14,846 nucleotides of DNA, taken from the NCBI GenBank assembly GCA_947442095.1, contig CANEVG010000035.1, positions 1-14,846 of the forward strand. The letters run 5' to 3'. Of the stretch, positions 13,715 through 14,846 are shown piece by piece. The DNA comes from Sphingomonadaceae bacterium (GTDB taxonomy: Bacteria > Pseudomonadota > Alphaproteobacteria > Sphingomonadales > Sphingomonadaceae). The notes beneath the pieces were generated by a model. That model did not search any database, was not told the origin of the DNA, and saw only the letters and a program-made list of their open reading frames with translations. Each line of letters starts with the position of its first letter. Position 1 is the first letter of the stretch. The position numbers and the translations under genes were made by a program.

Positions 13715-13859
13715 GTGGTCTTGTCCTTTCGAGTGAAATCGGTGCCGGGCAGCGGGTGCCATCCGATCACGACCTGTTTGTGGTCGCAAGGTGGGGCAAA
13801 CCGCATTAAGGCGCTGCTGCGGGTAACCCCTCATTCCAAACCTAACGGATCTTCCTGTC
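13715..13859. promoter_or_regulatory. Divergent promoter region between the His-rich gene and gshB
   Basis: This 145-bp gap should drive both genes. It contains a small inverted repeat CGACC-N7-GGTCG near 13769-13785. No regulator box or clear -35/-10 pair was recognised, and no strong ribosome site precedes the gshB ATG. Confidence 0.35.
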
Positions 13860-14807
13860 ATGACCCTTCGCGTTGCCGTCCAGATGGACCCGCTGCATTC
13901 GATCAACATCAACGGCGATAGCTCGTTCGCGCTGATGCTGGCTGCGCAAGAGCGGGGGCATGAGCTTTACCATTACGACGTCGGCGCGCTCTCGCTAGGC
14001 GAGAACGACCGGCTGACGGCGCGCGCGGTGCCCGTCACGGTGCAGCATGAGCCAGGGGATCACTACAAGGCGGGCGAAGCGCGGCGGCTCGATCTGGGGC
14101 GCGATATCGACGTCGTGCTGATGCGGCAGGACCCCCCGTTCCACATGGGCTATATCACCGCGACGCACCTGCTCGAGCGGATCGAGCGCGAGACCCTGGT
14201 GGTCAACAACCCGCGCAGCGTGCGCAATGCGCCCGAGAAGGTCATGGTGCTTGATTACCGGCGGTTCATGCCGCCAACATTGGTTACGCGTTCGGTTGAG
14301 GAAGTGCGCGAGTTCCAGAAGCGACACGGCGCGATCGTGATCAAGCCGATCCACGGCAACGGCGGCAAGGCGATCTTCCGCGTTTCGGAAGAGGGCGAGA
14401 ACCTCGGCGCGCTGCTGGAAGTGTTCAACCAGACCTGGCCCGAACCGCACATGGTACAGGCCTTCCTTCCCGAAGTGAGCGAGGGCGATAAGCGCATCGT
14501 GCTGGTTGACGGCGAAGTGGCGGGCGCGATCAACCGCAAGCCGGGGGAGGGCGAGTTCCGCTCCAACCTTGCCGTCGGCGGCTATGCCGAAAAGACCGCG
14601 CTTACGCTTGAGGAGCAGGAAATCTGCGCCGCGATGGGGCCGGAACTCAAGCGGTTGGGGCTGATCTTCGTCGGCATCGACGTGATTGGCGGCAAGTGGC
14701 TGACCGAGATCAATGTGACTTCGCCCACTGGGATTGTGGCAATCGACCGGTTCAACGGCACCGATACGGCGGGGATGATCTGGGACGCGATCGAGGGGCG
14801 GGTTTGA
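13860..14807 (+). CDS. gshB: Glutathione synthetase
   Basis: This 315-residue ATP-grasp enzyme joins gamma-glutamylcysteine and glycine with ATP to give glutathione, in the cytoplasm. The length equals that of the E. coli enzyme (about 316). The N-terminal domain has VAVQMDPLHSININGDSSFA at 5-24 and MRQDPPFHMGYITATHLLE at about 88-106. The ATP-grasp part has IVIKPIHGNGGKAIFR, EGDKRIVLVDGE, GEFRSNLAVGGYAEK and the metal/substrate segment GIDVIGGKWLTEINVTSPTG near the C-terminus. All expected motifs are intact. The ATG at 13860 gives the family N-terminus MTLRVAVQMDPL. Glutathione made here is the cofactor for the LigF-like transferase and presumed GFA proteins to the left. Confidence 0.96.
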   Translation: MTLRVAVQMDPLHSININGDSSFALMLAAQERGHELYHYDVGALSLGENDRLTARAVPVTVQHEPGDHYKAGEARRLDLGRDIDVVLMRQDPPFHMGYITATHLLERIERETLVVNNPRSVRNAPEKVMVLDYRRFMPPTLVTRSVEEVREFQKRHGAIVIKPIHGNGGKAIFRVSEEGENLGALLEVFNQTWPEPHMVQAFLPEVSEGDKRIVLVDGEVAGAINRKPGEGEFRSNLAVGGYAEKTALTLEEQEICAAMGPELKRLGLIFVGIDVIGGKWLTEINVTSPTGIVAIDRFNGTDTAGMIWDAIEGRV

Positions 14808-14826
14808 GGGCTGGCACGCTGGCCGT

Positions 14827-14846
14827 GCGCCCGCGCCCGCGCCCGC
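14827..14846 (+). repeat. GCGCCC hexanucleotide run at the right edge
   Basis: About 3.3 copies of a GCGCCC unit run to the window end, starting 19 nt after gshB. The full extent is not visible. Confidence 0.5.

Noticed and set aside
14808..14846. Rho-independent terminator after gshB
   Set aside because: A weak GCACG/CGTGC hairpin exists at 14814-14828, but it is followed by GC-rich repeats and no T-run.

Overview
The window looks like chromosomal DNA from a GC-rich alphaproteobacterium of the order Sphingomonadales (Novosphingobium, Sphingobium, Sphingopyxis or a relative). I base this on the codon bias, an alphaproteobacterial ParE, a glutathione transferase very close to the sphingomonad LigF beta-etherase, paired MoxR-type and CoxE-type genes, and intergenic palindromes of a kind I associate with this order. 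Assignments come from reading translations and remembered family motifs; no database search was run.

Layout. Positions 1-1440 (minus) hold an IS1634-family transposase that runs off the left edge. Next to it (1509-1943, minus) is a 2OG-Fe(II) oxygenase remnant with an apparent internal deletion and a lost C-terminus. A DUF427 gene (2020-2301, plus) follows, then a palindromic repeat (2307-2393) and an ECHDC3-type crotonase gene (2394-3170, minus). From 3284 to 7170 lies the most distinctive region: a CoxE-like vWA protein and a MoxR-type AAA+ ATPase, normally neighbours, separated here by two GFA/CENP-V-like genes and a divergent LigF-like glutathione transferase. Both the vWA gene and the ATPase gene carry the same 17-bp TTAA-N8-TTAA dyad about 20 nt upstream of the start codon.

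From 7303 to 8136 is a TonB-like membrane-anchored protein, followed by a frameshifted chemoreceptor remnant (8165-8847). Then come parE (8939-10954, minus), a lipoprotein of the penicillin-binding-protein-activator (LpoA-like) family (11114-12274, minus), divergent rsmI (12315-13151, plus) and a broken yraN (13148-13504, plus; CTG in place of the start codon and an internal TGA). A small secreted His-rich protein gene (13514-13714, minus) and glutathione synthetase gshB (13860-14807, plus) close the window. The lpoA / rsmI / yraN cluster matches gene order known from other proteobacteria.

How the genes fit together. The ATPase and vWA protein probably form a chaperone-like pair that remodels or activates a target protein. 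The intervening genes are glutathione-linked by family (two GFA proteins, one beta-etherase-like GST), and gshB, which makes glutathione, lies about 6.7 kb further right; that link is thematic, not proven. No CRISPR array, tRNA, rRNA or phage module was seen. There is no stretch over 300 bases without a gene or gene remnant.
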